Shown here: piece by piece, positions 47,043-56,665 of the stretch | How positions within the stretch are numbered: position 1 is the first letter of the stretch | How the letters are laid out: each line of letters starts with the position of its first letter | Assembly (NCBI RefSeq): GCF_900496995.4 | Contig: NC_044006.1 | Location: 32,177,120 to 32,241,119, forward strand | Direction: 5' to 3' | Length of the DNA stretch: 64,000 nt | From: Aquila chrysaetos chrysaetos | Lineage: Eukaryota > Chordata > Aves > Accipitriformes > Accipitridae | Notes under the pieces: generated by a model | What the model was told of the DNA's origin: nothing | What the model saw: the letters and a program-made list of their open reading frames with translations, nothing else | The model's database searches: none | Position numbers and translations under genes: made by a program

Positions 47043-50000
47043 GTACGTGCGGGCGGCCGGCGCCTCCGCGGTCCGGCGCCACGGGGTTCTCCCTGCGTCC
47101 TGCCTCCCTGCCTGTGCCGCACCGCCTGTGTCTCCCTGCGCCTAGCCGGCCGCCGGGGCGGGGAAAGCCGCGGCCGCCTCACCCGTGATGGGCCGGGCCC
47201 CGGCCCCGGCCCCGGCCCCGCGTGCGGCCGTCGGTCGGGCAGGGCCCTGTTCGGAGGGCAGCGCCTGGCGTGGCCGGAGCCGGCGCGGCCGCCCCTGGCT
47301 CTTTGCGGCCCGCGGGCCTCACTGCTTCTGCTTGGCGCTGCTTCCTCCGCCTGCCCGCGGCCTCCGCGCGGGGCCGGGGCCGGGGCCGGCAAAAAGCAGT
47401 TGAGGGCGTTAGCGTGGGCCCTTCCCTCAGGCGAAGGGATTTTGTGCAGTTCGGAAGCATGGGGGCTTGCTTCAGAGGCTGTGAGAGCCTTGAAACTAGC
47501 AGTGGCCTTAGGTGTGGTTTCGCCTAATTTCTGTCAATTCTTACTGCTCTCAGGTGTTCAAACGCTTCGTCGAGATCGGCAGAGTTGCCTTCATTTCCTT
47601 CGGGCCGCATGCTGGCAAGCTGGTGGCCATTGTGGATGTTATTGACCAAAATAGGGTAAGCTAAGGGCGCTGTACCTTTGTTTTCTTCCCATCTTAGCAG
47701 AAGCTTGGGCAGTAAAACTGAGCGTATCGATTTTGAAGGAAATTTTCTGTGAATAGATTTTTCAAGGAAATAAGCAGTTGGTAAAAAGTTGGGATTTTTA
47801 GCAGCCGTTGTTGTATTTGAAGCTTTCAGTAGCAAGCTTTTTTCGCTGGCAAGTGATATATTCCCCTCTCTGCTGTGTTTCCTTGGAGTAGAAGTGGACA
47901 AGTGATGTCAGTTGGAGTCTAAAACTTAGGAATAGAATGGCACTAATGTATGTTTAAAGAAAATGTTTGGGCTAGGGGACTCTTTTCACTTAATGTTCCT
48001 GAAAAAGCTGGAAAAAAAAAAAAAAAGTCATAGAATCACAGAATGGTTTGGGTTGGAAGGGACCTTAAAGATCATCTAGTTCCACCCCCCCTGCCATGGA
48101 CAGGAACACCTTCCGCAGGAAAAAAATGAAGGATGTCATCTTAGTTCTGTGTGCTTTTTTTAAAGTTCAGTTTGTTTTTTTCCAAAGACAGGCCTTCAAA
48201 ACTCTTTCTGTCAAGCTTGGGTTGTGTACACAAGACGTAACAATCTTGGGTTTTGTCTGCATAACATTCATTTCAATCTTGGAGTATTGTTGTCAAGATA
48301 CTGTTCATACATTATTAAGAAGCTGCTGTCTAAATCAAGTATGATGGGAAAACTGCTAAACCGCCCCCCCCCCACATTTGTTTTCCTTTTTCAGGCACTA
48401 GTTGATGGCCCCTGCAGTGGTGTCAGAAGGCAGGCTATGCCCTTCAAGTGCATGCAGCTGACTGATTTTGTACTCAAGTTCCCACACAGGTGAGTTGTTG
48501 GCATTTTTTTGACCTGTGTAAAAAACATGCTGTCACTTGATGACTGAATTATGTGATCTGATGCTTCCTAAATCTAGAAAGGTCATACAACATTAAGTCA
48601 ATGGATTAACATGTGCGCACAGTAAAAAATTTGGCAGACGGCATTATCGTAGTTGAATACATTTAAGTTTTCGTTACCGATATTGGCTGATAACTGCTGT
48701 TTAGGAGCAAAAGAAATAGCACACTGGCCTAGGCAACTTGCAGATAGTTGTGGGGTGAATGGTGTGGGGGGAAGCAGTTGGAGTAAATACTGTGCAGCTT
48801 TGCTTTTGCCACTGCTTAGATTACCTTCAGACATTAAATATGTTCCCTGCCTAAAGAATTACACTGAAATTGCAGGAGGCTGAACTCACTCTGTTCTCTT
48901 TAGCTTAGTTACTATATGATATTCTGTAATTTAGGAATAAAAATTGCTGTCTCTCTGATTCTGAAGCAGTGCTAGCAATAGTGCATAAGTATGCCTCTTG
49001 GAGTCGCTCATCTGTCAGTCCTAGCAAAGCATTTACACAACAAAGTGTTAATTAGGCCACAGAGATGTATGTGGCATTGACTTAAAGTAAGTGTCTGAAG
49101 TAATGTAGAAGGGTGATCTTCCCTTGTGGGCCAGCATCAGAGAGAACCTTTTATAATAAAGACTGTGAATATAATTTTGTGACTATTCTACTGCAGTGCT
49201 CGTCAGAAGTGTGTGCGACTTGCCTGGGAAAAGGAAAATATAAATGAAAAATGGGCAGCGACAAGATGGGCAAAGAAGATTGAAGCCCGAGAAAAGGTAC
49301 AGTTTTTCACTAGATGAGTAATAAACATTGTACTGCTTCTGCTTATTAAAATTAGGTGCCATCTAATAAACCATGTGTTTGCAATTGCAGGCTAAGATTA
49401 AAGGTAGACAAGGCATAGATTTTTAAAAGTTGCTACCTATCAGCTTCAACTTCTTGTATTTTAACAGTAAATGTGGTTTTGTTCAGTCATTTTTATAACC
49501 ACCTTTTTTCCTGCACCGTCACTTCCCAGCAAAGGCCTTAAATAGGGAACTGGTTCTAGATGTGCAGCTAAACCTAATTTGGAGATGATCAGTTACTAGT
49601 GGAATGCTTTGTAACACTGAGTTTTACTACTTGGATATGTATCAGAGCCTCATGACTGCTTCTTTTCAAACAGAAAGCCAAAATGACTGACTTTGATCGC
49701 TACAAGGTTATGAAAGCAAAGAAAATGGTGAGTGTTTGAGTGTCACTTCTTTATGGGGTTGATGCTTGTAGCTTTCACTTTAGAGTCACATACAGATGTT
49801 AGTAGCTTTTTATAGATGGCTTGGGTTATGGAGCAACACAAAGTATGTGAATGCCTTGAATTTTTCATGCTGCTTTGGCCACCGCTTCAGTATTTGATCA
49901 AACTTGAACCCACATGATCTGTGTGTCAGTCCTCAAAGTTATAGCTGAGGAAGGAATTACCTGCTGATGAAATCAGATATTCTTGATGGGCTGCTGTTAG

Positions 50001-50440
50001 TATTTCATTCTATAATGAAAGTCATTACGCATGAAGTATTGGGGTGCCCAAGTTACCAGCCAGAATGATGTTGTCCACTTGGTAGATCAGAACAGTTTTA
50101 GGTGGAATTTGGCATTTTAAATGTAATATGTGGTAAATCTTTTGACTATATAATATAAATATAATTGGTTAGCAAAGGGTGGTTATCAAAAAGGGCAGAA
50201 TCTGAAAGCTTAGAATTTAAATTAAGGCATAATATTTGAGCTGTTGCTGTTTTCATTCTGAGGAATAGTAAACATTTTCATCTTTTACAGAGAAACAGGA
50301 TTATCAAGCACGAAATGAAGAAGCTCCAGAAGATGTCTTCTAAAAAAGGCAAGAAGCCAGAGAAGTCAGAGAAGGCGCCGAAGTCAGAAAAGGCACCGAA
50401 GTCCGAGAAGGTGCCGAAGGCACAGAAGGCGCAGAAATAA
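47040..50440 (+). CDS. RPL14: RPL14, 60S ribosomal protein L14 / eL14 (whole gene)
   Basis: Six exons join to a 167-residue protein. The first 118 residues or so follow human eL14 closely ([34 protein letters not shown] pattern, then [35 protein letters not shown] and KKMRNRIIK). This covers the SH3-like domain and the long helix that contact 28S rRNA. The lysine-rich tail is shorter than the human one (215 residues in total) and carries its own six-residue repeat instead of the human alanine run. All junctions are GT/AG and in phase, and introns separate it from a processed pseudogene. Expression should be constitutive. Confidence 0.98.
47196..47219 (+). repeat. RPL14: (GGCCCC)4 hexanucleotide run in RPL14 intron 1
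   Basis: Four perfect GGCCCC units about 150 bp downstream of exon 1. The opposite strand reads GGGGCC and can form a G-quadruplex. Confidence 0.95.
47370..47387 (+). repeat. RPL14: (GGGGCC)3 hexanucleotide run in RPL14 intron 1
   Basis: Three GGGGCC units in the opposite orientation to the run at 47196-47219. The two could pair with each other or form a G-quadruplex on this strand. Confidence 0.95.
47554..47655 (+). CDS. RPL14: RPL14 exon 2
   Basis: Acceptor ACTGCTCTCAG at 47553 and donor AATAGG|GTAAGC at 47655/47656, exactly 34 codons, with the [20 protein letters not shown] core. Confidence 0.97.
48030..48116 (-). mobile_element. CR1 LINE 3'-end fragment in RPL14 intron 2
   Basis: TCATAGAATCACAGAATGG and the following GGTTGGAAGGGACCTTAAAG are the reverse complement of the avian CR1 3' end. 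Only about 85 bp remain. A 16-A run precedes it. Confidence 0.93.
48395..48489 (+). CDS. RPL14: RPL14 exon 3
   Basis: Acceptor CCTTTTTCAG at 48394 and donor CACAG|GTGAGT at 48489/48490, 31 codons plus two bases of a serine codon. An 11-C run (about 48363-48373) lies 20 bases upstream of the acceptor, next to the pyrimidine tract. Confidence 0.97.
49197..49296 (+). CDS. RPL14: RPL14 exon 4
   Basis: Acceptor TCTACTGCAG at 49196 and donor GAAAAG|GTACAG at 49296/49297. One base completes serine, then 33 codons including [16 protein letters not shown]. Confidence 0.97.
49674..49727 (+). CDS. RPL14: RPL14 exon 5
   Basis: Acceptor CTTTTCAAACAG at 49673 and donor AAAATG|GTGAGT at 49727/49728, 18 codons ([18 protein letters not shown]). 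Confidence 0.97.
50291..50440 (+). CDS. RPL14: RPL14 exon 6 (lysine-rich tail)
   Basis: Acceptor CATCTTTTACAG at 50290 and stop TAA at 50438-50440, 49 codons plus stop. It begins with conserved RNRIIK and ends in a Lys/Glu/Ser/Pro repeat tail encoded by four 18-bp units. Confidence 0.97.
   Translation, partial: RNRIIKHEMKKLQKMSSKKGKKPEKSEKAPKSEKAPKSEKVPKAQKAQK
50363..50434 (+). repeat. RPL14: 18-bp tandem repeat coding the RPL14 tail
   Basis: Four units of 18 bp: AAGTCAGAGAAGGCGCCG, AAGTCAGAAAAGGCACCG, AAGTCCGAGAAGGTGCCG and the more diverged AAGGCACAGAAGGCGCAG. They encode KSEKAP-type hexapeptides. Changes among units are mostly at third positions. Confidence 0.93.
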
Positions 50441-50441
50441 A
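50436..50441 (+). terminator. RPL14: RPL14 poly(A) signal overlapping the stop codon
   Basis: AATAAA is formed by the last bases of the final lysine codon, the TAA stop and the next base. No other AATAAA or ATTAAA is seen in the following 100 bases. A GT-rich stretch (GACTTTGTGTCCTTG at about 50462) is placed as a downstream element. The 3' UTR would be roughly 10-30 bases. Confidence 0.6.
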
Positions 50442-50474
50442 ATGAACTTCTAGTTATGTATGACTTTGTGTCCT

Positions 50475-53400
50475 TGTTCTGATTCTTTAAAATTAACAAA
50501 TGGTTAAACATTTGATTTAAATTGTAATCTTAAGTTCATTTTTGCTTCTGACCAAGAATTGTTGTCCGTCTCATTTATTAATGTCCAAGTATTGGGTTTT
50601 AGTGTTTCCCAGGAACACACAAACGTTTTTATCATGTTCTGTGAAGTTGACCATACAGACTATGCTCAGTATTCTATACCCAATACCAATCTAAAAAAAC
50701 TTCCACCATTCTTTAAGTAGTGACCTGGAATACTTACATATAACACCACGGTTGTCCTGTAAAGCACAGTTACAATGATTAGTGATGTGTTAACAAGATG
50801 GAAATTGGTGACTTGTGTTTAAGCATGCTTGCTTTTCAGAATGTTTAAAGTTAAGAGTTCATGTCATAGACCTGAGCCTAATTACAGTTCCTTAAACGGT
50901 GCAGCATATAATTCCTGCTTTTTAATCAAAACTATTAAGTAAAAGGGGGCATGGCCTAAAAATTACTCAATCCATCTGAAACACTGAAGTGCTTAATTTA
51001 GTCTTTGCACTATACAATAATGTTTACATATCTCAATGTCAGCATCCATCCTTTACTGTGTTTTCTCCTGTGTAGTTTGTTGGCAGGGGATATATTTTCT
51101 TCATATTGAATGAAGAAATTGTGGAAGTCTGACATCTCTGGTAATTGAAAAGCAAATTATTTTTACAGTCAAATATACAATGAGGGAGAATATATATTTT
51201 AAAAAATGAAGGTTGTAAGATCTTTAAATATATTGTCAAATCTATATTGTCAAATATACTGATAAGCATGTGCTTTTACAAATGTGTGTTTTTAAGTAGT
51301 TAGGTGGGTAGTGTTGCTTATTTCAGCCAGAATCAGGCATCTGTATGTTCAAACACTTAAAACTACATGATGTTGTCTTGAGCTATTTATATGCCCTTGG
51401 AAATTGAGTTCAAGCACATGGTTGATAGAAATGGATGTAACAGCTAAGTTAAAAAAAACCCAGAAATTATGCAAATGGGGATTAAAACCCCTGTTCAAGC
51501 ATCTGGAGATCTTGATTTTAAATTGGATTTAGAAGTGATTAAATCCACCTACTCTGAGACTAACTTGAAAGTAACTTGAAAGGTATATCAACCTGGAGGT
51601 CCTTTAAGGTGAAAGAGTTGTTCCTTAGGGTTGTTTGGGGTTTTTTATCTACTACTATTAAGCTCAGTTATATAAGACACGGGAAAAATTGGTAGAAGTG
51701 CCTGTAGAGAAGATGGATGTGCCTTCAATCATAATGAGCTCACAAATGCTTTTTCTACATTATTTGCTCGTTTTCAGAGGTACTTGCTTCCAGAGAATAA
51801 CTTTGGCTATGACTCCAGCAATTTATCCAGTGGTTTTGTTGCCGCCAGTAGCACTCAGCAGCTACTGAGGTATATGAAACAAAGTGTGCTGTAACCTGCC
51901 AAGCTGCCTAGCAGCTGTCATCTTCCTGAACAGGAACCATATAATGGTGCAAAACATGCCTAGAGGGAGGGATGCTTCTGTGGGCTGCTTGTGTCTGCCC
52001 TGGCACTGCACCATGGAAAGGGATGTGCAGGGGAAGGAGGGCATCAAATTATTAAGGCGCTATTTGGGAGAGAGAGCATTATGTGCCTTCAGAAGAAAAC
52101 TTGGTTCTGTAATGCCATGTCTGCCATCAAGTGCTTCTGTGAAAGTACCATTGTTTTAGTTTGGAGGAAAGGGGAGAAGAAAATACCCGTCTTTGGTACC
52201 TGCACTGTGTCTTTCCGACAGCATGTTCCACGCGAGCAGCATCTGGTGCTCTTGTTAGCAACTCACAAAACTTCTCGGAAACCTTCTGCATCTCTGTATC
52301 ATTGGTAGTCCACCTTTCAATCCATGAGTGTTGTGCCATCTGTGCTGGTGTGTCCTTTTTTTAAAGCTATGGGGATACAGAAAACTACAGAAGTACAGTT
52401 TTGTTTCTGGAGGTTACCACACGGTGGCAACGTTAGCTCTTTGCAAGGTTGTTCCTACGGCTTACCCAAACCAGGCAACTGTGCTGCCTTTCCGTGCAAG
52501 GAACAGTGCCAAAGGGGTTGGCACAAACATTTGAGAGCAATGGACGTGCTTATCCAATTCTTTATTTTGCCTTTATAGTTGACTAAGATGTCCTTTGCTG
52601 GACTAAAGATATACTTCTTTAATATACTTTGTGGAGCTGAGTGTAAAAAAATAGGATCTGTTGTTTAGAAAAAGCTTAAAGTGAAGTCCCAGTGTTTATT
52701 TTTTCATCTTATTTCACACAGAGCATGCAGGGGGCTTGCTGGGGACAGAGGGGGGAGTGTACCCTATCCCAGTTTACTCCTGAGATCAGCAGGTAATTGC
52801 TGTACTTCCTAAATTGATACCAATAGTTGGCAAACCCAGTCCTAATCTCTGTGCTGCAAAGTCTGGGAGACATGAGCAATTCTAGGAGTAAGATTGGACC
52901 CTTTAGCATGATCTGTAGTTAAAAGGTGTAAAATCTGCTGGTAGTGTGAACCAGCTGCAGTTCTGGGCTGAGTGATTTGCTGGCGATGCATATTTCTTCT
53001 TCTTCAAAAAAACTGTATTTAAGTGCTTTTGGTTCTTGACTAAACAAACATGTCTGTTGCTGTGTTTGGCATCTGAATGTGTTTCAATTTTTTTTTTTTT
53101 TTTTTTTTTTTGAGATGTAATAGACCTGAAAGAGGAATCTCTAGATTTACCGATCTTCCTGGTTTTCAAATACTAGTATTCAGACTGTCATTCAGTCGAG
53201 CTTTGCTTGGTGACCGTGACATTTTCAACTCATTTGGTCTTGTAGTTACCTACATGTTAATAGTAGATAATACTGTCTGTTCTGAACTACTTCTGTGCCA
53301 CTGATGCTGACCATGGACTTGCGGCAAATCTGGTCTGGTTTACAGCTGGATTCCCTCTATTTATTTTGTCTTACTTCACTTGTAGTGCCCCTTAAAAGTT

Positions 53401-55559
53401 TCCAGCCGGTATGTTTCTCTCTTTTCCCCCTGCCCATGTTGATAAGGTGTCTCTGAAAACTCCACGTGCCTGCCTTTCATCGAGATGAAAAGGTGCTGAT
53501 TTCTATTCACAGCATTATTGGTGTATGAGTAAGTACAGCTTACAAGCAAGAAGTGGTAAGTGGAGCAAATTACGGGGATGACTGTGTGGTTTGGGCTCTA
53601 CTCATTTCAGGTCTTCAGGTTTTGATTCTTACTTTGTGTAATTTCTGGGTTTTTTTGGGTTTTGGTTTGTTGTTTTTTTTTTAATTTGGAAATAGTTTTT
53701 AATGTTGTTTTGAGCTTGAAGTTGCATATACTATTGTTGCACTCAGGTACTTTTGAGTTTATACTGGGATTTGCTTCTCTGAAGCAGAAAGATCTGCTTT
53801 TACCTGTTTAGGCACTGTATCCCTAGTTGTGCTGAAGTACTGCAGTCCTTGTCCCTGCCTTGACACAGGCAGTGGCCCTGTGGATGCTGGTGATGTACCT
53901 ACACCCTCTCTTTTTCCCTGAACTCGTAACAGGCTTCATTCTTGGATGCAGTGCAACCTCCAGTTCATGGTGTCCTTAAGTGGGAATTTGGCCAGCCTTC
54001 ACTTTGTGCAGCTGACCCCTGTGTCACACTCTTGTTTTAAATAAATGAAGAGTTGGTCATTGTTTCCTCACCTCACCTTCAGCGATCCTAAGCCAGTCTC
54101 AGCGGTCTCCAGGTCAGTCTTTGGAGCAAACTCTCCCTCCTCCCCCAAAAGCTTTCAGACCACTACGTGCATCTAAATTGGAGAAGCCTTCCACCTGCAG
54201 TCAGCTCTTTGTGCTGATCACCCACCTAAAAATTATGCCATTGCCGTCAGCACAGAGCCACTTCCTCCTTCGTAAGATGCATTGACCTAGTTCTTATTAC
54301 AGAGGAAGTACTTTTTAACGTTTCCCCAGTGGTCTCCTGGTATGAGGGTATTTTTCGGGATATTTTGTTCTGTAACTGTTTGGGAGCATCGCTCCTTGCA
54401 TATTGTGAGGAGAGGCCCTGACCATCTCATCATGGCCCTCAGCAGAGCTGAGCTCTTCCCTCGCGTCCGCTTTGGGCTGCTTGTGGAGCACGGGCGGTGT
54501 TTCGGGGCACTGTGCTGCTGCTGAAGGTTTATATGGCAGGATCTCATCAGGAAGCTCTGCTTTGATGAAAATGATAGATGCTTTGAAAAAGTAATAGTGT
54601 TCATATTTAAATAGCATGAAAGAATATTATCTTTGAGATCAGCTGGAGCTTTACCTAAGGACACACAGTGGGAGGGCACAACATCTGAATATTTTTCATG
54701 ATAACTCAGCAGCCAAGACTTTTTAGAACCACTGTTTGAACCTCACATTTACAAAAGCCATCAAACAAAAGAAGGGCCTGTTGCTAGCTGTGTTATTGCA
54801 GTCAGGTGCCATATAGAGGTGATCTAAAGAAAGGATGGGAAATAGGCTCATGGGCTTTTGCCTTCTTCCTTCTCTTCTTCCCTGGAGCCCCTGAATAACT
54901 TTAAAGGGTTTGGTTGGTTTTTGCTGGTTGTTTATCATTTATTTTTACTGCTTGTCTCATTCATATTGCACATGTGAGTCTTAGCTCATCCTGGAAGTCT
55001 CTGTGGATAATGGAAAAAAATCAGAGAGTTTATAGCATAATGAAGTAAATTGAGTCTGACTAGCTGTAAGTGGCATTGTTTTTGCTCTGGTTGCTTGAAG
55101 CATTTTTCAAGGTCCGGGGGGAGGCTGGCAAGCTGCTCCTGTTGGCGACACATGCAGGTCCTCATCCCAGATGTGAGCAGGCTTCCTCAACTCCCAGCCA
55201 CCTGAACGTGACCTTGGAAGGAAAGGTGTTCATGCAGTGGATATATGCCTGGCCTTTGCTAGCAGTGCCACAGTTCTGCTTGAGTGGGAGGCAGGTGTCA
55301 GGGCACAAGGGATAGAAACCAGGAGATGTGAGGGTTGATGTGCTTCTCCAGCCTGTAGCTTCACAAGAAGTGGGGCACGGTCCCTGCCATGGCACAGTGC
55401 TGTGGTCCTCACGCTCCCTTCGCTCTCCTGGTCCCCCCTGCTCACCGGGCGGTTTTGGGTTGCTCTTCAGAAGGCAAAGGCATGCATGAATTGGTTGATA
55501 GGTAGGAATGACCACTTGGTTGTGGCTGCACTAACCTTTCTCATGGGCACTGAACCGCA
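50475..55559. other. Intergenic DNA downstream of RPL14
   Basis: No gene, RNA gene or clear transposon recognised. A run of 24 T lies at 53088-53111. Short frames show no family motif. Confidence 0.55.
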
Positions 55560-55574
55560 CTAGGCTTTGCCGGC

Positions 55575-55870
55575 AGCCCCATTGGGAGCACAAGCCATGC
55601 TCTGCTGGGTCAGACCAGTGGTCCGTCTAACCCCAGCCTGGGCCTCTGACACTGCTGATGGGAGATGCTGCGTAGGGACAGGGTGTGAGTTTAGTCCCTC
55701 CTCTTGCCGTTCCCCAGCATCTATAACAGCAGGATTAGGGGTGCTAGAGGATATACCCCTGCCCATTCCTCTTAGTATCTCTTTCAGATCTACTGTCCGT
55801 GAACTTGTTTAATCTTTTGAGTCTGCTTACACTACCTCCCTTCACTGCTGCTGTGTAGAAAACTGCTCTA
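55575..55870 (-). mobile_element. Old CR1 LINE 3' fragment
   Basis: GCTCTGCTGGGTCAGACCAG and the following GTGGTCCGTCTAACCC are the reverse complement of the 3' end of an older CR1 lineage. The later CTGTCCGTGAACTTGTTTAA and GAGTCTGCTTACACTACC belong to the same consensus. It is the counterpart, on the other strand, of the relic at 28690-28905. Confidence 0.7.
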
Positions 55871-56559
55871 TTTAGTGTTTTAAACCAGTCTCCTGCTATG
55901 AGGACTACCCAGTGCTTAAGACAGGAGCTACTATTCAGCCCCGTGACACTGTGTGACATCCTTATCAGCTGCAAGCTTGGAGGTGAAGGTGAGAAACTTA
56001 TTTCACAGAGGAGTCCATGGAAAGGAGGTGAGTTACGATGAGTCCTCATTCAGAGTGCCATGACTTGGTATTTGAAGGACCACCAGAGTCGCAATTAAAT
56101 GTCAGCGTAGGCAATTGTGTCATAGGACAATTATTCCAGTCGGAGACTTAAAAGCATCTACATGCTGCAAGGTGCAAAACGCTTTCTAGCATCCTATAGC
56201 AAATTTGAGATTGTGGGCAGAAGAAAGTCCCGATGCCATGCCACAGGATGAGAATGCCCAGGGTCACAGGCACAGCCAACAGCCCTGGGTCGCTGCTCAG
56301 GCAGGAAATCTGGTGTCCTTATGGTCCTTGGAAGGGTACCTACAGCTTGGAGCAAGGTAGCCCCTGACAATCTGACCTTTCTTTCTGACCATTCTACTCA
56401 AAGCCTGTGAGGAGCTCGGCTCCAGGGCTATTGCTTTGTATCATTAGGAGATGATACAAAGCAATCCCTAGGGGCATGGACAGGACAAATGCTCCAAGCC
56501 TTCAAGATTCCCCCTCCTCTCCTCCACTGCTCCACAGGGGTGTGACAGAGGTTCCCAGA
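55871..56559. other. Unassigned intergenic DNA with a perfect hairpin
   Basis: No gene recognised. The hairpin at 56424-56469 is listed separately. Confidence 0.5.
56424..56469. repeat. Perfect 15-bp inverted repeat (hairpin)
   Basis: ATTGCTTTGTATCAT (56430-56444) and ATGATACAAAGCAAT (56451-56465) are exact reverse complements around a 6-base loop, TAGGAG. Beyond a two-base bulge, AGGG (56424-56427) pairs with CCCT (56466-56469). Confidence 0.95.
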
Positions 56560-56665
56560 ACTTAATTCCTCTGATTATTAGAAACTTTCTAATTGTCAAT
56601 TTAAATTTATTCATGACCAATTTATAACCAGGAGGCTCCACTTCTTGCTTCTGTCACTGCAGGGC
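56560..56665 (-). mobile_element. Old CR1 LINE fragment
   Basis: ATTATTAGAAACTTTCTAAT and the following AATTTATTCATGACCAATTT match the CR1 segment that reads, on this strand, AACTTCTTCCTAAT ... AATTTATTCATGGCC. It may be a more 5' part of the same insertion as 55575-55870. Confidence 0.6.

Larger units (their letters stand above)
46450..47450 (+). promoter_or_regulatory. RPL14: CpG island, RPL14 promoter
   Basis: Very GC- and CpG-rich block spanning the RPL14 start and the start of its first intron. It contains tandem CCCCGC Sp1-type motifs at about 46742-46768 and two NRF1-like sites. Large frames on both strands here (for example 46222-47145, 46677-47645 and 46643-47392) reflect scarcity of stop codons. 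No TATA box is seen near the start, as is typical of ribosomal protein genes. Confidence 0.9.

Noticed and set aside
46222-47645. Long open frames on both strands around the RPL14 promoter (192-322 codons)
   Set aside because: They lie in a CpG island where stop codons are rare, overlap each other in several frames on both strands, are rich in Pro, Arg, Ala and Gly, and cross the RPL14 start and splice donor. No family motif is visible.
47043-50290. C/D or H/ACA snoRNA in an RPL14 intron
   Set aside because: TGATGA-like boxes occur (for example near 48537 and 49964) but without a properly spaced CTGA box and terminal stem.
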